Assembly (NCBI GenBank): GCA_041687675.1
Contig: JAWLBM010000040.1
Coordinates: 1 to 43,951 of the forward strand
DNA: 43,951 bases
Source of the DNA: JAWLBM01 sp041687675
GTDB lineage: Bacteria > Pseudomonadota > Alphaproteobacteria > Rhizobiales > Pleomorphomonadaceae
Reading direction: 5' to 3'
Shown here piece by piece: positions 31,688-43,234 of the stretch. The notes beneath the pieces are model-generated. The model searched no databases, was not told the DNA's origin, and saw only the letters and a list, made by a program, of their open reading frames with translations. The first letter of the stretch is position 1, and every line of letters starts with the position of its first letter. Made by a program: the position numbers and the translations under genes.

Positions 31688-34669
31688 TCACTCGCCGAGC
31701 GCCTCGTCGAGGAGTGCGGCGAGCTGGGCGAGATGCTTCGACATCAGGCCGGTGGCGGTTGCGGCCGAGGGGGCGCGGCCGGCGTAGCGGCCGCGCGGAT
31801 GCTTCGCCCCCACCTGCTTCAGCACCCACTCGAGGTAGGGCTCGATGAAGCTCCAGGCGCCCATGTTCTTGGGCTCCTCCTGGCACCACACCATCTCCGC
31901 CTGCGGGAAGCGGCCGAGCTCGGCGACCAGCGCCTTGGCCGGGAAGGGGTAGAGCTGCTCGACGCGGAGGAGGTAGACGTCGTCGACGCCCCGCTTCTCG
32001 CGCTCCTCGAGCAGGTCGAAGTAGACCTTGCCCGAGCAGAGCACCACCCGCCGGATCTTGTCGTCCGCCACCAGCTTGACGGTCACCGTCTCGGGCGCCG
32101 TCTGCGCGTCGTCCCAGAGCAGCCGGTGGAAGGTGGTGTCGGCGGCCATCTCCTCGAGCCGCGAGACGCAGCGCTTGTGGCGCAGCAGCGACTTCGGCGT
32201 CATCAGGATCAGCGGCTTGCGGAAGTCGCGGGTGAGCTGGCGCCGCAGGATGTGGAAGTAGTTGGAGGGCGTCGTGCAGTTGGCGACCTGCATGTTGTCC
32301 TCGGCGCACATCTGCAGGAACCGCTCGAGGCGGGCGGAGGAGTGCTCCGGACCCTGGCCCTCGTAGCCGTGCGGCAGCAGGCAGACGAGGCCCGACATGC
32401 GCAGCCACTTGCGCTCGCCGGCCGAGATGAACTGGTCGAACACCACTTGGGCGCCGTTGGCGAAGTCGCCGAACTGGCCCTCCCAGAGGGTCAGCGCGTT
32501 CGGCCGTGCCAGCGAGTAGCCGTACTCGAAGCCGAGCACCGCCTCCTCGGACAGCATCGAGTTGATGACCTCGTAGCGCTCCTGGCCCTCGGAGAGATGG
32601 GCGAGCGGGATGAAGCGGTCCTCGCTCTCCTGGTCGTAGAGCACCGAGTGGCGCTGGCTGAAGGTGCCGCGCTCGACGTCCTGCCCGGACAGGCGGACCT
32701 TGTGGCCGCCGACCAGCAGGGTGCCGAAGGCGAGCGACTCGGCGGTGGCCCAGTCGATGCCCTCGCCGCTCTCGACCGCCTTGCGGCGGGAGTCGAGGAA
32801 GCGCTGGATGGTGCGGTGGACGCGGAACCCCTGCGGCACCTCGCACAGCTTGAGGCCGATGTCGCGCAGGATCTCGAGCGGGACGCCGGACTGGCCGCGG
32901 CGCTGCTCGTCGAAGCTGTCGGCGACCTTGATGCCCGACCAGGCGCCGTCGAGCCAGTCGGCCTTGTTCGGCTTGTAGCCCTGGCCCGCCTCGAACTCGC
33001 TGTCGAGCCGTGCCCGCCACTCGGCCTTCATCGCCTCGACCTCGGCCTCGGTGACGACGCCCTCCTGGACCAGCTTGTCGGTGTAGATCTGCAGCGTCGT
33101 CGGGTGGCTGCGGATCTTCTTGTACATCATCGGCTGGGTGAACGCCGGCTCGTCGCCCTCGTTGTGGCCGTAGCGGCGGTAGCAGATCATGTCGATGACG
33201 ACCGGCTTGTGGAACTTCTGCCGGAACTCGATGGCCACCTTGGCGGCGTAGACGACCGCCTCCGGGTCGTCGCCGTTCACGTGGAAGATCGGCGCCTCGA
33301 TCATCTTGGCGACGTCGGACGGATAGGGCGACGAGCGCGAGAAGTGCGGGTTCGTCGTGAAGCCGATCTGGTTGTTGATGATGAAGTGGATCGAGCCGGC
33401 GGTGCGGTGCCCGCGCAGGCCCGAGAGGCCGAAGCACTCGGCGACGACGCCCTGGCCGGCGAAGGCCGCATCGCCGTGGAGCAGCAGCGGCAGCACCTTG
33501 GAGCGCTCGGTGAGCGGAATGATGTCGCCGTCCCAGCGCTCGGCGCTCTGGTCCTGCTTGGCGCGCGCCTTGCCCAGCACCACCGGGTTGACGATCTCCA
33601 GGTGCGACGGGTTCGGCGTCAGCGACAGGTGCACCTTGTTGCCGTCGAACTCGCGGTCGGACGAGGCGCCGAGGTGGTACTTGACGTCGCCCGAGCCCTC
33701 GACGTCGTCCGGGTGGAACGAGCCGCCCTTGAACTCGTGGAACAGCGCCCGGTGCGGCTTGCCCATCACCTGGGTCAGCACGTTGAGGCGGCCGCGATGG
33801 GCCATGCCGACGACGATCTCGCGGACGCCGAGGTTGCCGCCGCGCTTGATGATCTGCTCCAGCGCCGGGATGAGCGACTCGCCGCCGTCGAGGCCGAAGC
33901 GCTTGGTGCCGGTGAACTTGACGTCGAGGAACTTCTCGAAGCCCTCGGACTCGATCAGCTTGTTGAGGATCGCCCGCTTGCCCTCGCGGGTGAAGCTGAT
34001 CTGCTTGTCCGGCCCCTCGATGCGCTCCTGGATCCAGCCCTTCTCGACCGGGTCGGAGATGTGCATGAACTCGACGCCGAGGGTGGAGCAGTAGGTGCGG
34101 CGCAGGATGTCGACCATCTCGCGGATGGTCGCGAACTCGAGGCCGAGCACGTTGTCGATGAAGATCTTGCGGTCGAGGTCGCCATCGGTGAAGCCGTAGG
34201 ACGCCGGGTGCAGTTCCTCGTGGTCGCCCTTCTTGGAGATGTCGAGCGGGTCGAGGTTGCCGTGCAGGTGGCCGCGCATGCGGTAGGCGCGGATCATCAT
34301 CAGCGCCCGGACCGAATCCCGGGTCGCCTGCATGACCTGCGCATCGGTGAGCGAGAGCCCTCCCGCGGCCGCCTTGGCCTGGATCTTCTCCGACACCTGC
34401 TTCTCGGCCTTCGCCGCCTGGGCCGGCCAGTTGCCGTCGAGCGCGGCGACCAGTTCGCCGTTCGGCGTCGGCGGCCAGTCCGGCCGTTGCCAGGGCGCGC
34501 CGTGGGCGGCCTTCTGATCGCCGAGGGCGCCGAAGAAGGCCCGCCACTCCTCGTCCACCGAGGCCGGGTCCGCCTCGTAGCGGGCCTGCAGCGCCTCGAT
34601 GTAGGTGGCGTTGCCCCCGTAGAGGAACGAGGTCAGCGCGAAGGCTTCGTTCTCGTCTTGCCGTGCCAT
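31688..34669 (-). CDS. sucA: 2-oxoglutarate dehydrogenase E1
   Basis: A 993-residue thiamine-diphosphate enzyme, full length for the family. It starts with the short N-terminal segment that binds E2 (FALTSFLYGGNATYIEALQARYEADPASVDEEWRAFF). Recognisable parts are VVGMAHRGRLNVL near 285, the ThDP/metal site GDAAFAGQGVVAECF near 395 and INNQIGFTT, the C-terminal pyrimidine domain with EFGYSLA-like FEYGYSLA, and a last domain with QEEPKNMGAW. It decarboxylates 2-oxoglutarate and passes the succinyl group to SucB. It is separated from sucD by a structured 161-base gap. Confidence 0.97.
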   Translation of the reverse strand: MARQDENEAFALTSFLYGGNATYIEALQARYEADPASVDEEWRAFFGALGDQKAAHGAPWQRPDWPPTPNGELVAALDGNWPAQAAKAEKQVSEKIQAKAAAGGLSLTDAQVMQATRDSVRALMMIRAYRMRGHLHGNLDPLDISKKGDHEELHPASYGFTDGDLDRKIFIDNVLGLEFATIREMVDILRRTYCSTLGVEFMHISDPVEKGWIQERIEGPDKQISFTREGKRAILNKLIESEGFEKFLDVKFTGTKRFGLDGGESLIPALEQIIKRGGNLGVREIVVGMAHRGRLNVLTQVMGKPHRALFHEFKGGSFHPDDVEGSGDVKYHLGASSDREFDGNKVHLSLTPNPSHLEIVNPVVLGKARAKQDQSAERWDGDIIPLTERSKVLPLLLHGDAAFAGQGVVAECFGLSGLRGHRTAGSIHFIINNQIGFTTNPHFSRSSPYPSDVAKMIEAPIFHVNGDDPEAVVYAAKVAIEFRQKFHKPVVIDMICYRRYGHNEGDEPAFTQPMMYKKIRSHPTTLQIYTDKLVQEGVVTEAEVEAMKAEWRARLDSEFEAGQGYKPNKADWLDGAWSGIKVADSFDEQRRGQSGVPLEILRDIGLKLCEVPQGFRVHRTIQRFLDSRRKAVESGEGIDWATAESLAFGTLLVGGHKVRLSGQDVERGTFSQRHSVLYDQESEDRFIPLAHLSEGQERYEVINSMLSEEAVLGFEYGYSLARPNALTLWEGQFGDFANGAQVVFDQFISAGERKWLRMSGLVCLLPHGYEGQGPEHSSARLERFLQMCAEDNMQVANCTTPSNYFHILRRQLTRDFRKPLILMTPKSLLRHKRCVSRLEEMAADTTFHRLLWDDAQTAPETVTVKLVADDKIRRVVLCSGKVYFDLLEEREKRGVDDVYLLRVEQLYPFPAKALVAELGRFPQAEMVWCQEEPKNMGAWSFIEPYLEWVLKQVGAKHPRGRYAGRAPSAATATGLMSKHLAQLAALLDEALGE

Positions 34670-34750
34670 TGGCCGCTCTCCCGGGGTGTCCGGGTCCTTC
34701 CTTCACCGGGGCGGCGTCGCTTCGGCGCCGCGCCCTGTCGTTGCGGGTGC

Positions 34751-34826
34751 GGGGCCGGCCGGCCGGAGGGATCGCCTCCGTCCGGTCGGCCCCGGGATCT
34801 CCTCCGCCGGGGCCGAAAGGCCCCGG
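34751..34826 (-). other. Two hairpins in the sucD-sucA gap
   Basis: An imperfect 19-bp stem pairs 34751..34769 with 34775..34793. A perfect 8-bp stem (CCGGGGCC, GAAA loop, GGCCCCGG) is at 34807..34826, five bases beyond the sucD stop. Neither has a T-run. They may separate sucCD from sucAB mRNA levels by attenuation or processing. Confidence 0.55.
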
Positions 34827-34830
34827 GTCC

Positions 34831-35714
34831 TCAGCCCTTCAGCACCTCGACCAGCGTCTTGCCGAGCCGCGCGGGCGACGGCGAGACGCGGATGCCGGCG
34901 GCCTCCATGGCCGCGATCTTGTCCTCGGCGCCGCCCTTGCCGCCGGAGATGATGGCGCCGGCATGGCCCATCCTCCGGCCCGGGGGGGCCGTGCGGCCGG
35001 CGATGAAGCCGACCATCGGCTTCCTGCGGCCGCGCTTCGCCTCGTCGGCGATGAACTGCGCCGCCTCCTCCTCGGCCGAGCCGCCGATCTCGCCGATCAT
35101 CACGATCGACTCGGTCGCCGGGTCGGCGAGGAACATCTCCAGGACGTCGATGAACTCGGTGCCCTTGACCGGGTCGCCGCCGATGCCCACCGCCGTCGTC
35201 TGGCCGAGGCCCTCCTGCGTGGTCTGGAACACCGCCTCGTAGGTCAGCGTGCCGGACCGCGACACGATACCGACCGATCCCTTACGGAAGATGTTGCCCG
35301 GCATGATGCCGATCTTGCATTCGTCGGCGGTCATCACGCCCGGGCAGTTGGGGCCGATCAGGCGGGTCTTCGACCCGGTGAGGGCGCGCTTCACCTTCAC
35401 CATGTCGAGCACCGGGATGCCCTCGGTGATGCAGACGGCGAGCGGGATCTCCGCGTCGATCGCCTCGAGGATCGAGTCCGCCGCGAAGGGAGGCGGGACA
35501 TAGATCACCGAGGCATCGGCGCCGGTCACCTCGCGCGCCTCGGCGACGGTGTCGAACACCGGCAGGTCGAGGTGGGTGGTGCCGCCCTTGCCCGGCGTGA
35601 CGCCGCCGACCATCCTCGTGCCGTAGGCGATCGCCTGCTCGGAATGGAAGGTGCCCTGCGAGCCGGTGAAGCCCTGGCAGATGACCTTGGTGTCCTTGTC
35701 GATCAGGATGGACA

Positions 35715-35715
<1 letters not shown>
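34831..35715 (-). CDS. sucD: Succinyl-CoA synthetase alpha subunit
   Basis: A 294-residue ADP-forming-type alpha subunit. The CoA-binding N-terminal domain has CQGFTGSQGTFHSEQAIAYG and GGVTPGKGGTTHLDLPVF; GPNCPGVM lies at about 121-128; the phosphohistidine is His251 in RRMGHAGAIISGGKG. With SucC it forms succinate and ATP or GTP from succinyl-CoA. Its ATG shares one base with the sucC stop (TGATG), so synthesis of the two subunits is coupled. Confidence 0.96.
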
Positions 35716-36914
<1,199 letters not shown>

Positions 36915-36945
36915 CGAGCGCCCTCGAAAAGGGGGGAACGGAAGA

Positions 36946-36981
36946 CCTGGACCGGGCGGCGGTGTCGCCGGCCCGGTCCGG
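36946..36981 (-). other. Hairpin between mdh and sucC
   Basis: 36946..36961 pairs with 36966..36981 in a nearly perfect GC-rich stem with one G-T pair and one bulge. Downstream on the minus strand comes a pyrimidine-rich stretch with a short T-run (CCCCCCTTTT), so partial termination between mdh and sucCD is possible. Confidence 0.5.
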
Positions 36982-36995
36982 CCGGAAGGGATGCG

Positions 36996-37958
<963 letters not shown>

Positions 37959-37972
37959 CGTTCCGAGCCTTC

Positions 37973-37999
37973 CGTTTACGTAAGGGTCAGCTTTGTCAA
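37973..37999 (-). promoter_or_regulatory. Candidate promoter of the mdh-suc operon
   Basis: On the minus strand a perfect -35 box TTGACA spans 37999..37994. The -10 is weak: TAAACG (37978..37973) at 15 bases or AACGGA at 17. The site is 15-40 bases upstream of the mdh ATG, implying a very short leader. Confidence 0.4.
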
Positions 38000-38126
38000 C
38001 TCCGACCCCGTTGGCATTAACCCGGTCCGTGCTGCAGTGCAAGGGCGACGAAAGGCGGGAGCGGGCCTTTTCCAGCGCTGCACCCGAACGGCCACGGAGC
38101 GGCGCGGGGCAAGGGTTCCCCGAACG

Positions 38127-39212
38127 TCAACCCTGCTGACCGAACCCCGGGCCGGGCGATCCGGAGCCGGCGAAGCGATCGTCGCCCGGGTAGGCCGCCG
38201 CCGCCCCAGCCCGCAGCCGCTCCGCGTCCCCCGTGCGGCCTAGAAGCCGGAGCAGCCGGATCCGCGCCAGCGGGATGCGCTTCCGGAAGCGCGTCGGCAG
38301 GGTGATGAGTTCCGGCGAGGCCTCCACCTCCGCCTGCATCCGCGCCAGCACCGCCTCCGCCCCGGCGGGATCGCCGCTCCGCTCGAGCGCCTCCGCCTCC
38401 AGCATCGCCGCGCCGGGATTGCCGGCAAGCCCGAGCCCGGCGACCGCCGCCGGGTGCACCGGCCGCCCGGCGCGGAGATCCTCCTGAAGCGCGGCGAAGC
38501 GGACCAGCGCGCCGGGATCGACGGCCGGGTGGAGCAGTCCCCGCTCGCCGATCGAGGCCGCCACGTCCCGCCCGAAGGTGGAGATGATGCGGCGCACGAC
38601 GTTCACCGTGTAGAGATGGTCGTGCACCTCGTGCCCGGAGCGGGCGGGAATGAAGCGCACGGCCGGGATCCCCGCCGTCGAGAGGCGGGCGAAGGCGCCG
38701 GCGTCGTAGGGATCGAAGAGGCCGATCACGACGTCGGTCCGCGCGGCGCCCCGGCGGGCGAGCAGGTCGGCGAGCGTCGGCTCGCCGGCGAGCGGGGCGA
38801 GCCCCGCCTCCGCCGAGCGGCTCCCCGGCTCGCCGATCCGGACATCCGGCGCGAAGGCGATCGCCTCGGCCCGGGGCCAGCGGGCGGCGGCCTCGAGCGC
38901 GCCCCAGCCGCCCATCGAGCTGCCGTAGAGGACGACCCTGCCGGCGCCGGTCGCGTCGATCGCCCGCCGGATCGCCTCGTCGACCGCCTGCGCGGCGCCG
39001 CGGTACCACGCGCCCGACGGCTGGTTCACGAACAGGCAAGCGTGGCGGGTGCGGGCGAACAGGCGCGACAGGCCAAAGCGGCCCGCCGGCACCCGCACCT
39101 GCGAGAAGACGACCGCGAGGATGCCCGAGCCACGGCCGGTCTCGCAGCGGGCAAGGAGGCCCCGGTCGGCCGTCTCGAACAGCGCCCCCGGGGCGGCCGC
39201 GCCGGTGCTCAT
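38127..39212 (-). CDS. Alpha/beta hydrolase fold protein with helical C-terminal extension
   Basis: A 361-residue protein. The nucleophile elbow is VVLYGSSMGGWGALEAAA with Ser99; the likely acid is in the DVVIGLFDPYDAG strand and the histidine in ARSGHEVHDHLYT. From about 265 on, the sequence is helical and TPR-like (AAMLEAEALERSGDPAGAEAVLARMQ ... LRLLGRTGDAERLRAGAAA). No signal peptide is seen. The substrate is unknown; similar proteins occur with capsule or surface-glycan genes, but no such genes are nearby. The start at 39212 lacks a clear Shine-Dalgarno sequence. It is divergent, by 63 bases, from the DUF1624 membrane protein. Confidence 0.72.
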   Translation of the reverse strand: MSTGAAAPGALFETADRGLLARCETGRGSGILAVVFSQVRVPAGRFGLSRLFARTRHACLFVNQPSGAWYRGAAQAVDEAIRRAIDATGAGRVVLYGSSMGGWGALEAAARWPRAEAIAFAPDVRIGEPGSRSAEAGLAPLAGEPTLADLLARRGAARTDVVIGLFDPYDAGAFARLSTAGIPAVRFIPARSGHEVHDHLYTVNVVRRIISTFGRDVAASIGERGLLHPAVDPGALVRFAALQEDLRAGRPVHPAAVAGLGLAGNPGAAMLEAEALERSGDPAGAEAVLARMQAEVEASPELITLPTRFRKRIPLARIRLLRLLGRTGDAERLRAGAAAAYPGDDRFAGSGSPGPGFGQQG

Positions 39213-39275
39213 GGACGCACCGCCCGCCGGCCCGGGTTGCCAGCCGGCCGCCGCTGCCTGCAGATTGTCCGCACG

Positions 39276-40229
39276 ATGGCCATGCCCGAGTCCGCCCCGC
39301 CGCCCCGCATCCGCTACCCGACGATCGACGTCCTGCGCGGCGTCGCGCTCGTCGCGATGGCGGTCTACCACTTCTCCTGGGACCTCGCCTACCACGGCTT
39401 CGTCGCCTGGGACGTCGCCGGCGATCCCGGCTGGCGCGCCTTCGCCATGGCGATCGCGGGCTCGTTCCTGCTGATCTCCGGCGTCGCCCTGTCGCTCGCC
39501 GCGCGCGGCGGCGTCGACCCCGGCGCCTTCGCGATCCGCCTCATGAAGATCGCCGGCGCCGCGGCGCTGGTGAGCCTTGCCACCCTGTTCCTGTTCCCGG
39601 ACACCTGGATCTTCTTCGGCATCCTGCACATGATCGCCGCCGGCAGCCTGATCGGGCTTCTCTTCCTCGGGCTGCCGGTGTGGGTGACGGCCCTCGCTGC
39701 GCTGGCGGTGGTGCTGCTGCCGCTGGTCGTGTCGGGCGGGATGTTCGACCTCCGGCCGCTGCTCTTCCTCGGCCTGTCCTCGGTGCCGCCGGTGTCGAAC
39801 GACTTCGTGCCGGTCTTCCCCTGGCTCGCCCCGGTGCTCGCCGGCATCGCTCTCGGCCGGCTGGTCGCCGAGGGCCGGATCCGGGTATCGACGGCGCCGC
39901 TGCGCTCCGCGGGCGCGCGGCTGCTCGCGCTAATGGGGCGCTGGTCGCTGCCGATCTACCTCCTCCACCAGCCGCTGCTGTTCGGGCTCGTCTGGCTGGC
40001 GGCGATGGCGCTGCCGCCGGACCCCGCGGTGGAGCGGGCCCGGTTCGAGGAGGCCTGCCGGCAGGGCTGCGGGCCCGGGGAGGCTGCCTGCGCGGCCTTC
40101 TGCGGCTGCGTCGCGGACGCGCTGGACGGCACGCCCTTCTTCATGACGCGGGGAGGGGACCCGTCGATGTCGGCCGTGGTGTCGACCGCCGTCGCGGCCT
40201 GCAGCCCGGGCGAGACGCCGATGCCGTGA
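39276..40229 (+). CDS. DUF1624 / heparan-alpha-glucosaminide acetyltransferase-like membrane protein
   Basis: A 317-residue integral membrane protein with about seven to eight helices. It opens with RYPTIDVLRGVALVAMAVYHFSWDL, the DUF1624 hallmark (D-x-x-R-G and a helix histidine). Further helices carry RLMKIAGAAALVSLATLFLFP and FFGILHMIAAGSLIG. Near the end are RWSLPIYLLHQPLLFGLVW and then a cysteine-rich tail (FEEACRQGCGPGEAACAAFCGCV). Relatives transfer acyl groups to sugars across membranes; the acceptor here is unknown. The ATG at 39276 lies in the 63-base gap shared with the divergent hydrolase gene. Confidence 0.82.
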   Translation: MAMPESAPPPRIRYPTIDVLRGVALVAMAVYHFSWDLAYHGFVAWDVAGDPGWRAFAMAIAGSFLLISGVALSLAARGGVDPGAFAIRLMKIAGAAALVSLATLFLFPDTWIFFGILHMIAAGSLIGLLFLGLPVWVTALAALAVVLLPLVVSGGMFDLRPLLFLGLSSVPPVSNDFVPVFPWLAPVLAGIALGRLVAEGRIRVSTAPLRSAGARLLALMGRWSLPIYLLHQPLLFGLVWLAAMALPPDPAVERARFEEACRQGCGPGEAACAAFCGCVADALDGTPFFMTRGGDPSMSAVVSTAVAACSPGETPMP

Positions 40230-40266
40230 CCGCCCGCAGGGCCGACGTTCCCGGCGAGGCCGGCCG

Positions 40267-41103
40267 TCAGGCCTCGACGGAGCCCTCGACGGCCTCCTCG
40301 CGCTGCTCCTGCACCTTGAGCTCGCCGATCCGCGGCATCGACATGATCGAGTAGCCGCTGTCGACGAAGTGGATCTCGCCGGTCACGCCGGAGGAGAGGT
40401 CGGAGAGGAGGTACAGCGCCGAGCCGCCGACCTCGTCGATGGTGACGGTGCGCCGCAGCGGCGCGTTCTTCTTCTGGAAGTTGTACATCAGCCGCGCGTC
40501 GGACACGCCCGCGCCGGCCAGCGTCCGCACCGGGCCGGCGGAGATGGCGTTGACGCGGATGTCGCGGTCGCCGAAGTCGGCGGCGAGGTAGCGCACCGAG
40601 CTCTCCAGGGCCGCCTTGGCGACGCCCATCACGTTGTAGTTCGGCATCACCCGGGTGGAGCCGCCGTAGGTGAGGGTGAGCAGCGAGCCGCCGTCCGGCA
40701 TCAGCTCCACCGCCCGACGCGTCACCTCGGTGAAGGAGAAGCAGGAGATCACCATGGTTCGCACGAAGTTGTCGCGCGAGGTGTCGGCGTAGAGGCCCTT
40801 CAGCTCCGCCTTGTTGGAGAAGCCGATGGAGTGGACGAGGAAGTCGAGCCGCCCCCATTCGCCGCGCAGGGTGTCGAAGGCGGCGTCGACGGTGGAGATG
40901 TCCTCGACGTCGCAGGGAATCATCAGCTTCGAGCCGATGCTCTCCGTCAGCGGCCGCACCCGGCGGCCGAACGCCTCGCCCTGGTAGGTGAACGCCAGCT
41001 CCGCTCCATGAGCGGCGAGCGTGCGCGCGATTCCCCAGGCGATGGAGTGATCGTTGGCGACGCCCATGATGAGGCCGCGCTTGCCGGCCATCAGTCCGGT
41101 CAT
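40267..41103 (-). CDS. fabI: Enoyl-[acyl-carrier-protein] reductase
   Basis: A 278-residue FabI. Typical motifs are GLIMGVANDHSIAWGIA (10-26), HSIGFSNKAEL near 91 and the catalytic Tyr156-x6-Lys163 in TYGGSTRVMPNYNVMGVAKAALE. It reduces trans-2-enoyl-ACP with NAD(P)H, the last step of each elongation cycle. GAAGGAAACTCC precedes the ATG at 41103; MAGKRG at 41091 is an alternative start. It lies 42 bases after fabB as the last gene of the operon. Confidence 0.95.
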   Translation of the reverse strand: MTGLMAGKRGLIMGVANDHSIAWGIARTLAAHGAELAFTYQGEAFGRRVRPLTESIGSKLMIPCDVEDISTVDAAFDTLRGEWGRLDFLVHSIGFSNKAELKGLYADTSRDNFVRTMVISCFSFTEVTRRAVELMPDGGSLLTLTYGGSTRVMPNYNVMGVAKAALESSVRYLAADFGDRDIRVNAISAGPVRTLAGAGVSDARLMYNFQKKNAPLRRTVTIDEVGGSALYLLSDLSSGVTGEIHFVDSGYSIMSMPRIGELKVQEQREEAVEGSVEA

Positions 41104-41145
41104 GGAGTTTCCTTCGGAACGGGGGCTGCGAGGGTCATCCGGCGG

Positions 41146-42363
41146 TCAGGCGGCGTAGCGCTGGAACACCAGCGTCGCGTTGGTGCCGCCGAAGCCGAAC
41201 GAGTTGGAGAGCACGACGTCCAGCCTCGCGTCGTCGATGCGCTTGCGCACGATCGGCACGTCGGCGAAGGCCGGGTCGATCTCCTCGATGTGGGCGCTCT
41301 CGCAGATGAAGCCGTTGTTCATCATCAGCAGGGAATAGATCGCCTCCTGCGCGCCGGTGGCGCCCAGCGAATGGCCGGTCAGCGACTTGGTGGCCGAGAT
41401 CGGCGGGATGGCCTCGCCGAAGACCTCGCGGATCGCCTGGATCTCGCGCTCATCGCCGACCGGCGTCGAAGTGGCGTGCGGGTTGATGTAGTCGACCTTC
41501 TCGCCGACTGTCGACAGCGCCTGGCGCATGCAGCGCACCGCGCCCTCGCCGGAGGGGGCGACCATGTCGTAGCCGTCGGAGGTGGCGCCGTAGCCGACCA
41601 CCTCGCCATAGATCCGCGCGCCGCGGGCCCTGGCGTGCTCGAGCTCCTCCAGCACCAGCACCCCGGCGCCGCCGGCGATGACGAAGCCGTCGCGGTTGCG
41701 GTCGTAGGCGCGCGAGGCGACGGCGGGGGTGTCGTTGTACTTGGTCGACATCGCGCCCATGGCGTCGAACAGCACCGAGAGGGTCCAGTCGAGGTCCTCG
41801 CAGCCGCCGGCGAACATCACGTCCTGCTTGCCCCACTGGATCAGCTCGTAGGCGTTGCCGATGCAGTGGTTGGAGGTCGCGCAGGCCGACGAGATCGAGT
41901 AGTTGACGCCCTTGATCTTGAACCAGGTGGCGAGGGTGGCCGAGGCCGTGGAGGACATCGCCTTCGGCACCGCGAAGGGGCCGACGCGCTTCGGGCCCTT
42001 CTCGCGGGTGACGTCGGCCGCCTCGACGATCGCCCGGGTGGACGGCCCGCCGGAGCCCATCACGATGCCGGTGCGCTCGTTGACGATGTCGCCCGCCTCG
42101 AGGCCGGCGTCGCGGATCGCCTGGTCCATCGCCACGTGGTTCCAGGCGGTGCCGCCGCCGTGGAAGCGCATCGCCCGGCGGTCCACCACCGCGTCGACGT
42201 CGAGCGACGGGGCGCCCTCGACCTGGCAGCGGAAGCCCCGCGCCGCGTAGGTCTCCGCGCGGCTGATGCCGGACTTCGCCTCGCGCAGGCTGGAGAGGAC
42301 CTCCTGGGTGTTGTTGCCGATGGACGACACGATTCCCATGCCGGTGACGACGACGCGTCTCAT
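41146..42363 (-). CDS. fabB: Beta-ketoacyl-ACP synthase I
   Basis: A 405-residue condensing enzyme with Cys161 (SISSACATSNH), His296 (INPHATSTPVGD) and His331 (KSLTGHSLGA). The close link to fabA marks it as FabB, the synthase needed for unsaturated fatty acids, rather than FabF. The start MRRVVVTGMGIVSSIG at 42363 is the family start; upstream in-frame sequence is shadow of fabA. It lies 56 bases downstream of fabA. Confidence 0.95.
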   Translation of the reverse strand: MRRVVVTGMGIVSSIGNNTQEVLSSLREAKSGISRAETYAARGFRCQVEGAPSLDVDAVVDRRAMRFHGGGTAWNHVAMDQAIRDAGLEAGDIVNERTGIVMGSGGPSTRAIVEAADVTREKGPKRVGPFAVPKAMSSTASATLATWFKIKGVNYSISSACATSNHCIGNAYELIQWGKQDVMFAGGCEDLDWTLSVLFDAMGAMSTKYNDTPAVASRAYDRNRDGFVIAGGAGVLVLEELEHARARGARIYGEVVGYGATSDGYDMVAPSGEGAVRCMRQALSTVGEKVDYINPHATSTPVGDEREIQAIREVFGEAIPPISATKSLTGHSLGATGAQEAIYSLLMMNNGFICESAHIEEIDPAFADVPIVRKRIDDARLDVVLSNSFGFGGTNATLVFQRYAA

Positions 42364-42419
42364 GCTCTCTCGCCTCTTCCTCTGACTTCGTGCGGGCCGG
42401 GTGAACGCCTTGCCGGGGC

Positions 42420-42947
42420 TCAGCCGCCGGCCGGGTCCTGCCCGGTCTTGAACAGGCCCACCTTCAGGTCGCTCGCCTTGTAGATCGTCTCCCCGTCGGC
42501 CTTCAACCAGCCGTCGCCGATGCCGAGCACCAGCTTGGAGCGCATCACGCGCTTGAGGTCGACGCCGTACTCCACCCGCTTCACCGAGGGGGTCACCATG
42601 CCGGTGAACTTCACCTCGCCGGTGGACAGGGCGCGGCCGCGGCCGGCCGAGCCCAGCCAGCCGAGGAAGAAGCCCAGCATCTGCCACATGGCGTCGAGGC
42701 CGAGGCAGCCGGGCATCACCGGGTCGCCCTTGAAGTGGCAGGCGAAGAACCAGAGGTCCGGCCGCACCTCCAGCTCGGCGCGGATCATCCCCTTGTCGTA
42801 GTCCCCGCCGGTCTCGGAGATGGCCGAGATGCGGTCGAACATCAGCATCGGCGGCAGCGGCAGCTGGGCGTTGCCCGGGCCGAACAGCTCGCCGCGGCCG
42901 CAGGCCAGAAGATCCTCGTATTCGAAGCTGTTGCGACGCCCGTCCAT
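42420..42947 (-). CDS. fabA: 3-hydroxydecanoyl-ACP dehydratase/isomerase
   Basis: A 175-residue hot-dog-fold enzyme with His71 (FFACHFKGDPVMPGC) and Asp85 (CLGLDA), matching the E. coli catalytic pair His70/Asp84. It makes trans-2-decenoyl-ACP and isomerises it to the cis-3 form, the branch point to unsaturated fatty acids. It is the first gene of fabA-fabB-fabI and is divergent from irr across 287 bases in which I could not place a clear operator. Confidence 0.95.
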   Translation of the reverse strand: MDGRRNSFEYEDLLACGRGELFGPGNAQLPLPPMLMFDRISAISETGGDYDKGMIRAELEVRPDLWFFACHFKGDPVMPGCLGLDAMWQMLGFFLGWLGSAGRGRALSTGEVKFTGMVTPSVKRVEYGVDLKRVMRSKLVLGIGDGWLKADGETIYKASDLKVGLFKTGQDPAGG

Positions 42948-43234
42948 GCCTTGTCCGTCTGCTGGTGTCTCGCCTCGGCTGCGGCGCTGCGCGATTGCGC
43001 GGGCCGGCCGTTGTCGTCGGCAGTCCTAACACAGGGTCATGCCGGCCGGAAGACCGCCCGCGCGGCCGCTACACCGGCGGGTTTCCGCGTCCCGCCGCCA
43101 CCGGAACCGGCCGCGCGCGGGATCGTTCCCGGCGCCGAGGGTCCCCGGGGCGGCCATCCTTGCGGTTCCCCGCGCGGCTCCCTATTATTCCCGCCAAAGT
43201 GCACGAGCGGCGCCTGCGGGCGGAATGGACATTG

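Noticed and set aside
30947..35242. 1431-codon frame opposite sucA and sucB
   Set aside because: Antisense shadow of two highly conserved TCA genes in GC-rich DNA.
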